Notes: generated from the sequence alone by a model not told the origin. Counted from the stretch's first letter, positions 11,553-19,510 are shown. The stretch: 64,000 nucleotides of DNA from Confluentibacter citreus (GCF_002807055.1 NZ_NIXN01000009.1:62001-126000), one strand, 5' to 3'. Numbers and translations: made by a program.

Positions 11553-11696
11553 TTAACCCTTGTTTTGTTGCTTTTTGATGGTTTTTTCATCAATATCAAA
11601 CTTATTTGTTTTCGGACTTGTTTTCCCATTCGGATTTGTTGGGGTTGTCTGTTCTTTTGTTGTTTTAAATTTCTTTTTATCTTCTATAATTCCCAT
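11553..11696 (-). CDS. Small basic protein, 47 residues
   Basis: An ATG frame of 47 codons with strongly polar, Lys/Thr/Asn-rich composition: it starts MGIIEDKKKFKTTKEQTTPT and ends KFDIDEKTIKKQQNKG. The codon use is clean, it fills an otherwise empty 460-bp gap and it has its own perfect terminator just downstream, which supports a real gene. It looks intrinsically disordered with no membrane segment; function unknown. A 19-bp near-perfect tandem repeat (ACTAACTGTTG) lies just after its stop at 11518-11552. Confidence 0.65.
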   Translation of the reverse strand: MGIIEDKKKFKTTKEQTTPTNPNGKTSPKTNKFDIDEKTIKKQQNKG

Positions 11697-11853
11697 GATT
11701 TCTATTTTTAAGGTTAATACTCTAAGTTAAGGAATTAATGGCGGAATGGTCTTAAATGTATCTTAAAACTTGAAAATAGATGTTAATAATCATGCTTTTA
11801 AGGTAAATAATTATAGCCGAATAATAGTAAAATACCATTATTTAAAATTTGTT

Positions 11854-12306
11854 TTATCTCAATTGTCTCAACCCTTCATACACCACAATACCAACCGCAT
11901 TCGCTAGATTTAAGCTTCTTACGTGGCTGCTGTACAAGGGTATTTTATAAAGGCTTTCGGCATGTTTTTCGGTAAGTGTTTTTGGCAATCCTACGGATTC
12001 TTTTCCAAAAACTAAAAATAGATTGTCTTCAAAAGGGATGTCCCAATGGGTTTTATGGCCGTGGCTAGACAAAAACACCATGGTTTTGTCTTTGTGGATG
12101 TTGAAAAAGTCGTCCACGCCCTCGTAATAAGTGATGGTAACATGTTGCCAATAGTCCAACCCTGCACGTTTTAACCTGGTATCGTCTATTTGAAACCCGA
12201 ACGGTTTTACAAGGTGTAAATGAGAACCTGAAGCCAAGGCCAACCTGCCAATATTGCCGGTGTTGTTGGGGATTTCGGGTTCGATTAAAACTATGTTTAA
12301 GGGCAT
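11854..12306 (-). CDS. trmL: tRNA (cytidine(34)-2'-O)-methyltransferase
   Basis: SPOUT-family methyltransferase that 2'-O-methylates the wobble base of tRNA-Leu; cytoplasmic. At 150 residues it is the normal TrmL length. Motifs: N-terminal IEPEIPNNTGNIGRLA, central LVFGKESVGLP and C-terminal PLYSSHVRSLNLANAVGIV, which form the knotted AdoMet site. Its ATG overlaps the trpA stop by one base (TAATG), so it is translated at the end of the trp operon; the coupling of a tRNA modification gene to trp genes is positional only as far as can be seen. Confidence 0.93.
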   Translation of the reverse strand: MPLNIVLIEPEIPNNTGNIGRLALASGSHLHLVKPFGFQIDDTRLKRAGLDYWQHVTITYYEGVDDFFNIHKDKTMVFLSSHGHKTHWDIPFEDNLFLVFGKESVGLPKTLTEKHAESLYKIPLYSSHVRSLNLANAVGIVVYEGLRQLR

Positions 12307-13070
12307 TAGTTTTTAATGGCTTTTACAAATTCGTGAATGGCGTTTACGGAGGTATCACTTAAAAACTTTATAAAAGCACTACCAATAATGGCACCTTTGG
12401 CATATTCTGTAGCTTGTGTAAATGTTTTATGGTCTGAAATACCAAACCCAATAATTTGTGGGTTTTTAAGATTCATATTCGCAATGCGTTCAAAATAGGT
12501 GGTATTCTCAACGCCAAACCCAGACTGACTGCCCGTAACGCTAGCACTGCTTACCATGTAAATAAAGCCGTTTGACACGGAATCAATAAAATGAATACGG
12601 TCGTCAGATGTTTGTGGTGTGATTAAAAACACATTGATTAAGCCGTATGTTTCAAACGTGCTTTTATAATCATCGTGATATACATCTACAGGTAAATCGG
12701 GGATAATCAAGCCATCAATACCAACCTCTTGGCATTTTTTGCAAAACGCCTCAACACCATATTGAAGTATGGGGTTAAAATAGCCCATGATGATTAACGG
12801 AATGTTAACCGACTTACGGATGTCTTTCAATTGATTGAAAAGCACTTCAGTCGTCATACCGTTTTTCAAAGCTTGGGTGGAGCTGGCTTGAATGGTGGGA
12901 CCATCGGCTAAGGGATCGCTAAACGGTAAGCCGATTTCAATCATATCCACGCCACTTTTTTCTAGGTCTTGAATGATGGTTACGGTATCGTTCAAATGGG
13001 GATACCCTGCTGTAAAATATATGGATAGAAGTTTTTTGTCTTCTTGTAGTTTTGTTTGTATACGATTCAT
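12306..13070 (-). CDS. trpA: Tryptophan synthase alpha chain
   Basis: Cleaves indole-3-glycerol phosphate to indole, which passes to TrpB. 254 residues from ATG 13070. Catalytic residues visible: Glu about 45 in DMIEIGLPFSDPLADGP and Asp in the loop GLIIPDLP. The longer frame to 13115 begins with residues MPRHFVPRNDE that are merely a translation of the palindromic repeat at 13086-13152, so the inner ATG is chosen. Follows trpB by 84 bp, the space being that repeat. Confidence 0.96.
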   Translation of the reverse strand: MNRIQTKLQEDKKLLSIYFTAGYPHLNDTVTIIQDLEKSGVDMIEIGLPFSDPLADGPTIQASSTQALKNGMTTEVLFNQLKDIRKSVNIPLIIMGYFNPILQYGVEAFCKKCQEVGIDGLIIPDLPVDVYHDDYKSTFETYGLINVFLITPQTSDDRIHFIDSVSNGFIYMVSSASVTGSQSGFGVENTTYFERIANMNLKNPQIIGFGISDHKTFTQATEYAKGAIIGSAFIKFLSDTSVNAIHEFVKAIKN

Positions 13071-13085
13071 AATTATGTTGTTTTC

Positions 13086-13152
13086 GTCATTGCGAGGAAC
13101 GAAGTGACGTGGCAATCTTTTGAAAAGATGCCTTCACTGCGTTCGGAATGAC
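13086..13152. repeat. Palindromic repeat between trpB and trpA
   Basis: About 67 bp bounded by GTCATTGCGAGGAAC and (inverted) GTCATTCCGAAC, with a small inner hairpin CAATCTTTTGAAAAGATG. Sequences of this type recur in many bacterial genomes as REP-like elements. It occupies nearly the full trpB-trpA gap. Confidence 0.65.
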
Positions 13153-13153
13153 G

Positions 13154-14335
13154 TTACAGTTTAAAATATTTTATATAAGTATCCAAATCCTTATCCCCCC
13201 GTCCCGATAAACTCACCACAACAACTTCGTCTGGTTTAAAGGTTCGTTGCTCAAAAATGGCAAGCGCATGGGAACTTTCAATGGCAGGGATGATGCCTTC
13301 CAATTGGCATAATTCCAAACCAGCGGTCATGGCTTCATCATCGGTGATGGCCATAAATTCGGCTCGCCCTGTTTTTGCTAAATGCGCATGCATGGGGCCA
13401 ACACCGGGATAATCCAATCCTGCGGAAATAGAATATGGCTCAGTGATTTGTCCGTCCGTAGTTTGCATCAACAGGGTTTTGCAACCATGAATGATACCTT
13501 CTTTTCCTAAAATAGAGGTTGCGGCACTCTCACCGGAATTCACGCCCAACCCTGCAGCTTCCACAGCGATAATCTTTACGTCAGGTTCATGTAAAAAGTG
13601 GTAATACGTACCAGCGGCATTACTGCCACCGCCAATACAAGCCACCACATAATCGGGGTTTTCCCTGCCTTCCTGTTCTTTTAACTGCCATTTTATTTCT
13701 TCGGAAATGACCGATTGAAACCGTGTCACCATATCTGGATAGGGATGTGGGCCAATAGCCGATCCAATAATATAATGCGTGTTTATCGGGTTATTGATCC
13801 AATCGCGAATGGCCTCGTTGGTGGCATCTTTAAGCGTTCTGCTACCTGATAAAGCAGGCACCACTTTAGCACCTAGCATCTTCATACGTGCCACATTGGG
13901 GGCTTGACGGGCAATATCAATTTCACCCATGTACACAATACATTCCAATCCCATCAACGCACAAACCGTAGCTGTGGCAACACCATGTTGACCCGCGCCT
14001 GTTTCGGCAATGATTCTGGTTTTCCCAAGGCGTTGCGCCATGAGAATCTGACCAATGGTGTTGTTGATTTTATGCGCACCCGTATGGTTTAAATCTTCAC
14101 GCTTTAAGTAGATTTTGGTATTATATTTTTTGGATAGTCGCTTGGCAAAATAGAGTGGGGATGGTCGACCCACATAATCCTTAAGCAATTGGTTGAACTC
14201 CTTTTTAAAGTCGGGTTCAGCCATCACGTCTAAATATTTTTGGCGCAGTTCTTCTACATTGGGGTAGAGCATTTCTGGAATGAATGCCCCTCCAAATACG
14301 CCATAATAGCCTTTTTCGTTTACGTTGTAGTTCAT
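13154..14335 (-). CDS. trpB: Tryptophan synthase beta chain
   Basis: PLP enzyme that joins indole and serine to tryptophan. 393 residues, normal length. The PLP lysine is residue 89 in HTGAHKINN; the phosphate-binding loop [13 protein letters not shown] and the C-terminal [10 protein letters not shown] are present. N-terminus begins with the typical [15 protein letters not shown]. The two neighbouring gaps (trpF-trpB, 234 bp; trpB-trpA) are filled with repeats rather than genes. Confidence 0.97.
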   Translation of the reverse strand: MNYNVNEKGYYGVFGGAFIPEMLYPNVEELRQKYLDVMAEPDFKKEFNQLLKDYVGRPSPLYFAKRLSKKYNTKIYLKREDLNHTGAHKINNTIGQILMAQRLGKTRIIAETGAGQHGVATATVCALMGLECIVYMGEIDIARQAPNVARMKMLGAKVVPALSGSRTLKDATNEAIRDWINNPINTHYIIGSAIGPHPYPDMVTRFQSVISEEIKWQLKEQEGRENPDYVVACIGGGSNAAGTYYHFLHEPDVKIIAVEAAGLGVNSGESAATSILGKEGIIHGCKTLLMQTTDGQITEPYSISAGLDYPGVGPMHAHLAKTGRAEFMAITDDEAMTAGLELCQLEGIIPAIESSHALAIFEQRTFKPDEVVVVSLSGRGDKDLDTYIKYFKL

Positions 14336-14344
14336 ATTATTTCT

Positions 14345-14418
14345 ATTCCCACGAAGGTGGGAATTTTTTTGTTTTTAGTTCAATTTTATAATGGATTCCT
14401 GCCTGCGCAGGAATGACA
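14345..14418. repeat. Composite two-hairpin repeat, trpF-trpB junction
   Basis: First hairpin ATTCCCAC-gaag-GTGGGAAT (14345-14364), an AT spacer containing TTTTTAGTTCAATTTTATAATGG, then second hairpin ATTCCTGC-ctgc-GCAGGAAT (14395-14414) and GACA. The same order hairpin-spacer-hairpin recurs at the other trp junctions. Confidence 0.75.
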
Positions 14419-14434
14419 ATCTTTAATTTGTTTT

Positions 14435-14480
14435 TGTCAGTTCGAGTAAAATTCTTTTTTTAGAATTTTGTATCGAGAAC
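14435..14480. repeat. Truncated copy of the 8950-9017 element
   Basis: TGTCAGTTCGAGT, the AATTC-T-run-GAATT hairpin and TGTATCGAGAAC match the element at 8950-9017 almost base for base, but the right arm ACTCGAATTGACA is missing. Confidence 0.7.
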
Positions 14481-14525
14481 TTTTCCTTACCATACCATTT
14501 TTCCGGCATGTTCAATTTATAATGG

Positions 14526-14545
14526 ATTCCTGCCGGCGCAGGAAT
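14526..14545. repeat. Single ATTCCTGC hairpin near the trpF stop
   Basis: ATTCCTGC-cggc-GCAGGAAT followed by GACA, preceded by TTTATAATGG: the right half of the composite trp-operon repeat without its left hairpin. Confidence 0.7.
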
Positions 14546-14569
14546 GACAAACTGTTTCTTTTAATGAGA

Positions 14570-15223
14570 TTACTTCGTCTCCCGATAGCTATCGGGATTC
14601 CTCGTAATGACGTTATGTTTAAACTCCTTTAATTTTTCAATATCTTTTAATCCTGCTTCTATTTCAAATTTACTGTTCACATCGATGGCGTAACAGTATT
14701 TGGATTCTGGCTTTTCTAGGAATGACAAAAGGTTTTCAACCTCGTTTAAACCAATACCACCACTTAAAAAAAACGGTTTTTTGGAAGGATACTTATTTAA
14801 AATTGTCCAGTCAAACGTGTATCCGTTGCCCCCAGGTAATTTGCCTTTAGTGTCGAATAAAAAGTAATCACAAACTGTTTCATATGGTTTTAAATCATCA
14901 AAATTGAAATTAGCATCCATTGAAAATGCTTTGATGATTTCAATGTTATATGTTTTTAATTTTTCACAATATTCAGGTGATTCATGTCCGTGTAATTGAG
15001 CCGCATGCAAATGATAAAAGTTTATTTTATCAATGACATCTTGCAGTTCGGCATCCACAAAAACCCCTGTTTTTTTTATGGTATGAGGTATCTGGGGCAT
15101 ATGGTTTTCACCGAAATGTCTTATGGATTTTTCGTGAAAAATAAAGCCAAGATAATCTGGTTGCAATGCTGCAACGTGTTCTATATTCTCTTGGTATTTC
15201 ATACCACAAACTTTAAGCTTCAT
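14570..15223 (-). CDS. trpF: Phosphoribosylanthranilate isomerase
   Basis: Amadori rearrangement of phosphoribosylanthranilate in tryptophan synthesis. 217 residues of TIM-barrel type: catalytic Cys 6 in KVCGMK, a probable catalytic Asp in FLFDTKGKLPGGNG, and phosphate loop LSGGIGLNEV. The last dozen residues (VITRNPDSYRETK) read through a perfect palindrome, CCCGATAGCTATCGGG at 14581-14596, so a repeat appears to have supplied a new C-terminus and stop. The family normally ends near the Lys-rich helix before this tail. Confidence 0.95.
   Translation of the reverse strand: MKLKVCGMKYQENIEHVAALQPDYLGFIFHEKSIRHFGENHMPQIPHTIKKTGVFVDAELQDVIDKINFYHLHAAQLHGHESPEYCEKLKTYNIEIIKAFSMDANFNFDDLKPYETVCDYFLFDTKGKLPGGNGYTFDWTILNKYPSKKPFFLSGGIGLNEVENLLSFLEKPESKYCYAIDVNSKFEIEAGLKDIEKLKEFKHNVITRNPDSYRETK
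14581..14596. repeat. Perfect palindrome inside the trpF 3' end
   Basis: CCCGATAGCTATCGGG, 16 bp, self-complementary without loop. It lies within a larger imperfect repeat (from about 14566 to 14613, ending TCGTAATGACG) and encodes part of the TrpF tail. Confidence 0.7.
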
Positions 15224-15231
15224 ATTTTCTT

Positions 15232-15300
15232 ATTCCCGCGAAGGTGGGAATCTTTTTGTTTTTAGTTCAATTTATAATAGGTTCTCCTCCTTTGGAGGCG
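15232..15300. repeat. Composite repeat, trpC-trpF junction
   Basis: Hairpin ATTCCCGC-gaag-GTGGGAAT at 15232-15251 (one mispair), then spacer TTTTTAGTTCAATTTATAAT as in the other junctions. The second hairpin is replaced by CCTCC-ttt-GGAGG (about 15285-15297) that reaches to the trpC stop codon. Confidence 0.65.
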
Positions 15301-16083
15301 TTAGAGGAGGCTTTTAATAAACTCTCTAGCACTTTCCCCAGGATCAGCCGTTTTCATAAAGTTCTCCCCAATTAAAAAGCCTTGGAAACCAAAAGGCTGT
15401 AATTCTTTAATGGCTTCAATATTGCTGATGCCACTTTCAGACACTTTTACAAACTCATTTGGAATCATCTCACTTAGAGTTTTACTAATGTCTAAACTGA
15501 CTTCAAAGGTTTTTAAGTTTCTATTGTTGACGCCCAACATATCCAAACTTGGCATGATGGATTTATGTAATTCTTCTTCGTTATGGACTTCCAACAACAC
15601 ATCCAAATGGAAACTCTTGGCAAACTCTGAATATTGTTTGATTTCCGCTCTGGTTAAAATCGCCGCAATCAACAAAATAACATCGGCACCATAAGCTTTG
15701 GCTTCCAATATTTGGTATTCGTCAATGATAAACTCTTTTCTTAACAAAGGTAGGTTACAACTCGCTCTGGCTAATAATAAATCGTCTAAAGCGCCACCAA
15801 AGTATTTTAAGTCCGTTAAAACAGACATGCCACATACGCCAGCATGTTCGTAACCTTTGGCGACATCCTGTACGTTTAAATGCTGATTGATGGTCGATTT
15901 TGAAGGTGACCGTCTTTTATGTTCTGCAATAATGCCTGAGGTGCTGTTTCTTAATGTATGAGCTAAAGAGGTCGTTTTCCGTTCAAATAAAATGGATTGT
16001 TCCAATTGGGATATTGGAATCAATGATTTCTTTAAATCGACTTCTTGGCGCTTATCAGCGACTATGTTATCTAATATATTCAT
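15301..16083 (-). CDS. trpC: Indole-3-glycerol phosphate synthase
   Basis: Ring closure of carboxyphenylaminodeoxyribulose phosphate to indole-3-glycerol phosphate. 260 residues, TIM barrel. Motifs: IIAEHKRRSPSKS near residue 55 (catalytic Glu and Lys), PLLRKEFIID (Lys) and GVNNRNLKTF, with VSESGISNIEAI and FLIGENFMK at the phosphate site. Starts 4 bp inside trpD (ATGA overlap), so the two are translationally coupled; no repeat is inserted here. Confidence 0.96.
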   Translation of the reverse strand: MNILDNIVADKRQEVDLKKSLIPISQLEQSILFERKTTSLAHTLRNSTSGIIAEHKRRSPSKSTINQHLNVQDVAKGYEHAGVCGMSVLTDLKYFGGALDDLLLARASCNLPLLRKEFIIDEYQILEAKAYGADVILLIAAILTRAEIKQYSEFAKSFHLDVLLEVHNEEELHKSIMPSLDMLGVNNRNLKTFEVSLDISKTLSEMIPNEFVKVSESGISNIEAIKELQPFGFQGFLIGENFMKTADPGESAREFIKSLL

Positions 16084-17072
16084 TTACTCAATGCAATTAA
16101 TGTCTCTAAACTTGTTTTGGCTTTTCCAGAAAGTAACGACTCTTTAGCTAGTTCAAAACCTTGTTTGTGACTAATCTGTTTCACGGTGGCGATCGCTAAA
16201 CCAGCATTGGCACACACCACATTGTTTTGTGCTTCAGTGCCTTTTCCTTGAATGACCTCCATAAAGATTTTTGCGGAATCTTCAATAGTGTTGCCACCAT
16301 AAATAGCGTCTTGTTTTATTTGTGGAAGTCCCAAATCTTCTGGTGAAAATAATGTTTCACTGTCGTTGGAAATCACCTTTGTTTTTCCTGTCAAAGATAT
16401 TTCATCATAACCATCTAAGGCATGCACGATGCTATAATTTTTATCAGTATTCTGATATAAATAACCATATAGCCGTAGCAATTCTAAATTAAAAACCCCC
16501 ACCATTTGATTTCTTGGAAATGATGGATTTACTACGGGACCCAACATGTTGAAAAACGTTTTTACGCCCAATTCCCGACGAATGGGTGCGACATGTTTCA
16601 TGGCAGGATGAAACAACGGCGCGTGCAATACGCAAATGCCTGCTTTGTCCATGGAACGTTTTAAAAAATCTTCATCATTCGAGAATTTAATGCCTAAGAA
16701 TTCCATAACGTTTGACGAACCACAGGCAGATGACACGCCGTAATTACCATGCTTAGCCACATGCACACCCGCACCAGCAGTCACAAATGATGCCAATGTT
16801 GAAATATTGAACGTGTCTTTGCCATCGCCACCCGTACCACATAAATCAATTGCATTGAAGTCCTTTAAATCAATAGGGATACAAAGTTCCAATAGGGCAT
16901 TTCTAAAGCCTTTGAGCTCTTCAAGGGTGATGCTGCGTACCATAAAAACCGTTAGGAAGGACGCAATTTGACTTGGGTTGTACATTTGGTTGGAAATGTT
17001 TACCAAAATCTGTTTCGCCTCTTCGCTTTCTAAGGTTTCGTGGTTGATTAATCTATTAAGTATCTGCTTCAT
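16080..17072 (-). CDS. trpD: Anthranilate phosphoribosyltransferase
   Basis: Transfers phosphoribosyl from PRPP to anthranilate. 330 residues from ATG 17072; the frame extends three codons further, but those bases belong to the repeat at 17080. Key motifs: DLCGTGGDGKDTFNIST (PRPP loop), HGNYGVSSACGSSNVMEFLG and NMLGPVVNP. Overlaps trpC by 4 bp. Confidence 0.96.
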   Translation of the reverse strand: MKQILNRLINHETLESEEAKQILVNISNQMYNPSQIASFLTVFMVRSITLEELKGFRNALLELCIPIDLKDFNAIDLCGTGGDGKDTFNISTLASFVTAGAGVHVAKHGNYGVSSACGSSNVMEFLGIKFSNDEDFLKRSMDKAGICVLHAPLFHPAMKHVAPIRRELGVKTFFNMLGPVVNPSFPRNQMVGVFNLELLRLYGYLYQNTDKNYSIVHALDGYDEISLTGKTKVISNDSETLFSPEDLGLPQIKQDAIYGGNTIEDSAKIFMEVIQGKGTEAQNNVVCANAGLAIATVKQISHKQGFELAKESLLSGKAKTSLETLIALSK

Positions 17073-17079
17073 TTTTGTC

Positions 17080-17140
17080 ATTCCTGCGACGGCAGGAATC
17101 TAAATTTAATTCAACTTTAGTTTATAAGGGATTCCTGCGT
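17080..17140. repeat. Composite repeat, trpG-trpD junction
   Basis: Hairpin ATTCCTGC-gacg-GCAGGAAT (17080-17099), spacer TTTAATTCAACTTTAGTTTATAAGGG, then a half copy ATTCCTGCG at about 17131 whose second arm is lost. Confidence 0.7.
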
Positions 17141-17181
17141 TACTCATTGATTCATATCTTATATCCATAGTCTATTTACTT

Positions 17182-17223
17182 TTGTCTATTGTCTATTGTC
17201 TATTGTCTATTGTCTATTGTCTA
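17182..17223. repeat. Heptanucleotide tandem array (TTGTCTA)6
   Basis: Six exact, contiguous copies of TTGTCTA, followed by decayed variants (CATCTAT, TATCTAACATCTAAC) up to the trpG stop at 17242. Copy number is likely to vary between strains; it lies in the trpG-trpD spacer. Confidence 0.85.
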
Positions 17224-17241
17224 ACATCTATTATCTAACAT

Positions 17242-17805
17242 CTAACCATCAATCCAATTCCTCAAAATCTGCTTCCCATGCGGCGTTAACACCGATTCAG
17301 GATGGTATTGCACACCTCGTACATCATAGGTTTTATGGCGCAAGGACATGACTTGTCCGTTGGCATCAAATGAGGTCGCTTCTAAACTGTCTGGTAAATT
17401 GGCATCCACCACCCAAGAATGGTAACGTCCCACTTCAATGTCTTTTTCAAGTCCGTTAAATAACGATTCATCATCCACGGTAATGGTGACTTTAGTCGCC
17501 ACACCATGATAGACGTCTTCTAAATTTATCAGCGAACCACCAAAAACCTCCCCAATGGCTTGTTGCCCTAAGCAAACACCCAAAATGCTTTTTGTGGGGG
17601 CATATTTTTTAATGATGGGCTTTAATAAACCCGCTTCATCTGGAATACCAGGGCCTGGTGACAACACGATTTTATCAAATGGTTCCACATCTTCCAAGGT
17701 TAATTTATCGTTCCTCAACACGGTAACCTCACAATCTAGATCTTCTAAATAATGCACCAGATTGTAAGTGAAACTATCGTAATTATCTATAACTAGTATT
17801 TTCAT
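17242..17805 (-). CDS. trpG: Anthranilate synthase component II (glutamine amidotransferase)
   Basis: Supplies ammonia from glutamine to TrpE. 187 residues from ATG 17805 (MKILVIDNYDSFTYNL is the family's N-terminus; the frame upstream is repeat-derived). Class I amidotransferase triad: Cys in GVCLGQQAIGE, His and Glu in VQYHPESVLTP; YHSW is also present. Flanked on both sides by repeat elements, 88 bp after trpE. Confidence 0.96.
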   Translation of the reverse strand: MKILVIDNYDSFTYNLVHYLEDLDCEVTVLRNDKLTLEDVEPFDKIVLSPGPGIPDEAGLLKPIIKKYAPTKSILGVCLGQQAIGEVFGGSLINLEDVYHGVATKVTITVDDESLFNGLEKDIEVGRYHSWVVDANLPDSLEATSFDANGQVMSLRHKTYDVRGVQYHPESVLTPHGKQILRNWIDG

Positions 17806-17814
17806 ATTTTGTTC

Positions 17815-17887
17815 TTCCTGCGAAAGCAGGAATCTATTTAATTTATATTCCAATTTATAATGGATTCCTGCGTCCGCAGGAATGACA
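17815..17887. repeat. Composite two-hairpin repeat, trpE-trpG junction
   Basis: TTCCTGC-gaaa-GCAGGAA (17815-17832), a spacer ending TTTATAATGG, then ATTCCTGC-gtcc-GCAGGAAT (17864-17883) and GACA. The best preserved copy: two hairpins with identical stems but different loops. Confidence 0.75.
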
Positions 17888-17893
17888 GTATAT

Positions 17894-19294
17894 TTAAATG
17901 TCTTCCGCTAATTTAATAGCTTTTGTTAGCGCACCTAATTTATTGTAAACTTCTTGCAATTCGTGTTCTGGATTGGACTTTGAAACCAATCCGGCACCAG
18001 CTTGCCAATGTAATTTATGGTCTTTACTTAAAAAAGTCCTAATCATAATGGCATGATTAAAATTGCCGTTAAAATCCATAAAGCCAATAGCACCGCCATA
18101 AAATCCGCGACTTGTTTTTTCGTATTGTTCAATCAGTTGCATAGCTCTGTGCTTGGGCGCGCCACTTAATGTTCCCGCAGGGAATGTATCGGCAACTACT
18201 TGCATGGTGGATGTTTCAGGATGTTTTTGTCCAGTAACCTTACTCACCAAATGAATGACATGCGAAAAAAATTGAACTTCGCGATACCTATCCACGGTGA
18301 CGTGGCTACCATGGCGACTTAAATCATTTCTAGCCAAATCTACCAACATGACATGTTCTGCATTTTCTTTACTGTCTTTTTTAAGGGCTTCGGCCAGTTC
18401 GGCATCTTTTACGTCGTCACCCGTACGTTTAAACGTGCCAGCAATAGGATGTATTTCGGCCTTGCCATCACTGACAATGAGTTGGGCTTCAGGCGAACTT
18501 CCAAAAATTTTAAAATTACCATAATCGAAATAAAATAGATAGGGAGACGGATTGATACTCCTTAAAGCTCGATACACATTAAACTCGTCACCTTTAAATT
18601 CTTGGGTAAAACTTTTTGATAATACCAATTGAAATACATCGCCTCTCGCGCAATGTTTTTGGGCAAGTTCTACATGGGTTTTATAATCATCATCGGTTAG
18701 ATTGGAGGTGATGTTACCTGACGGTGAAAACTTATAAGAAGGAAAATTTTGAATGTTAATCAGTTCGTCTATTTCATGAATATTGTTTTCGGCATTAAAA
18801 CAATGTGCAAAAATATACGCTTCGTTTTTAAAATGGTTTATGGCTATAATATTTTGATAAACAGCATAATACACATCAGGAATGGTAATGGAATTTTCTT
18901 TTTTGGTAATAGCAACATCTTCAAAATACCTCACGGCATCATAAGCGGTGTAACCGAAAATGCCATTGTTAATAAACTTGAAATTTTCTTCTGTATCAAC
19001 CTCAAAACGTTTTGTGAATTGATGGATTTCATTAGCCAAATTGATGGTATCATCTATAATGGTTGCCGTTGTGCTTCCGTCAGGGAACGTTTGTGTTATT
19101 ATTTCGTTTTCAACTTTGATGGATGCAATAGGATTAAAACAGATGTAGGAGAAGTTTTTTTGGCTTACATGATAATCGCCACTTTCCAAAAGGATGCTGT
19201 TTGGGTATTTATCCCTTATTTTATAGTAAACCGTAACTGGTGTAATGGTATCGGTTAATATTTTTTTGTGATACGTATGTAAATTAAATGTCAT
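17894..19294 (-). CDS. trpE: Anthranilate synthase component I
   Basis: Converts chorismate to anthranilate, using ammonia from TrpG; first committed step. About 466 residues. Chorismate-binding motifs: IHPIAGTFKRTG, ENAEHVMLVDLARNDL, GTLSGAPKHRAM, FYGGAIGFMDFNG and AGAGLVSKSNPEHE. An LLESG element near the N-terminus matches the tryptophan feedback site. The open frame begins at ATG 19312, directly after the attenuator T-run, with ATGs at 19300, 19297 and 19294; the last is preferred from the MTFNLHTYHKK family start, but the neighbours are possible. Expression is expected to depend on the leader peptide upstream. Confidence 0.95.
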   Translation of the reverse strand: MTFNLHTYHKKILTDTITPVTVYYKIRDKYPNSILLESGDYHVSQKNFSYICFNPIASIKVENEIITQTFPDGSTTATIIDDTINLANEIHQFTKRFEVDTEENFKFINNGIFGYTAYDAVRYFEDVAITKKENSITIPDVYYAVYQNIIAINHFKNEAYIFAHCFNAENNIHEIDELINIQNFPSYKFSPSGNITSNLTDDDYKTHVELAQKHCARGDVFQLVLSKSFTQEFKGDEFNVYRALRSINPSPYLFYFDYGNFKIFGSSPEAQLIVSDGKAEIHPIAGTFKRTGDDVKDAELAEALKKDSKENAEHVMLVDLARNDLSRHGSHVTVDRYREVQFFSHVIHLVSKVTGQKHPETSTMQVVADTFPAGTLSGAPKHRAMQLIEQYEKTSRGFYGGAIGFMDFNGNFNHAIMIRTFLSKDHKLHWQAGAGLVSKSNPEHELQEVYNKLGALTKAIKLAEDI

Positions 19295-19312
19295 CATCAT
19301 AAATAGTTTCAT

Positions 19313-19345
19313 AAAAAAAGGCCTGTCGTGAATGACAAGCCTTTT
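19313..19345 (-). terminator. trp attenuator terminator
   Basis: Stem of 11 bp (AAAGGCCTGTC 19317-19327 with GACAAGCCTTT 19334-19344, one G-T pair) with a 6-nt loop; the minus-strand transcript continues in seven U residues and then reaches trpE within a few bases. Placed between a Trp-rich leader and trpE it is a textbook attenuator. Confidence 0.88.
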
Positions 19346-19375
19346 TGATATTTTAAGTTTTAAATATACTAGGTT

Positions 19376-19438
19376 TTACTTCACGAAATTTAAGTTTCTA
19401 AAGCACCACCACCAAGTATTATTTAAAATTATATTCAT
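19376..19438 (-). CDS. trpL: trp operon leader peptide
   Basis: A 20-codon ORF (MNIILNNTWWWCFRNLNFVK) with three consecutive TGG codons at 19406-19414. It begins 20 bp after a good -7 element and ends 31 bp before the attenuator stem. Ribosome stalling at the Trp codons when charged tRNA-Trp is scarce should prevent formation of the terminator. A Cys, a Phe and several Asn codons surround the Trp run. Position, Trp run and terminator together make the assignment strong; an antiterminator pairing was not worked out in detail. Confidence 0.88.
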   Translation of the reverse strand: MNIILNNTWWWCFRNLNFVK

Positions 19439-19457
19439 TGTATTGTTTTAACTGTGT

Positions 19458-19488
19458 CAAATATAGAAATGAAAATATAATTACACAA
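19458..19488 (-). promoter_or_regulatory. trp operon promoter
   Basis: On the minus strand TTG (19488-19486) is followed after 20 bp by TATATTTG (19465-19458), an ideal Bacteroidota housekeeping promoter. The transcript would start around 19451, giving a leader of about 13 nt before the leader peptide. Confidence 0.75.
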
Positions 19489-19510
19489 TACTTTCACGTG
19501 TTTTTTTAAA

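Noticed and set aside
13071-13115. Longer TrpA N-terminus beginning MPRHFVPRNDE
   Set aside because: These residues translate the palindromic repeat at 13086-13152; the family N-terminus begins at MNRIQTKLQE.
17182-17223. CRISPR-like repeat array
   Set aside because: Unit is seven bases and contiguous, without spacers; a simple tandem array.
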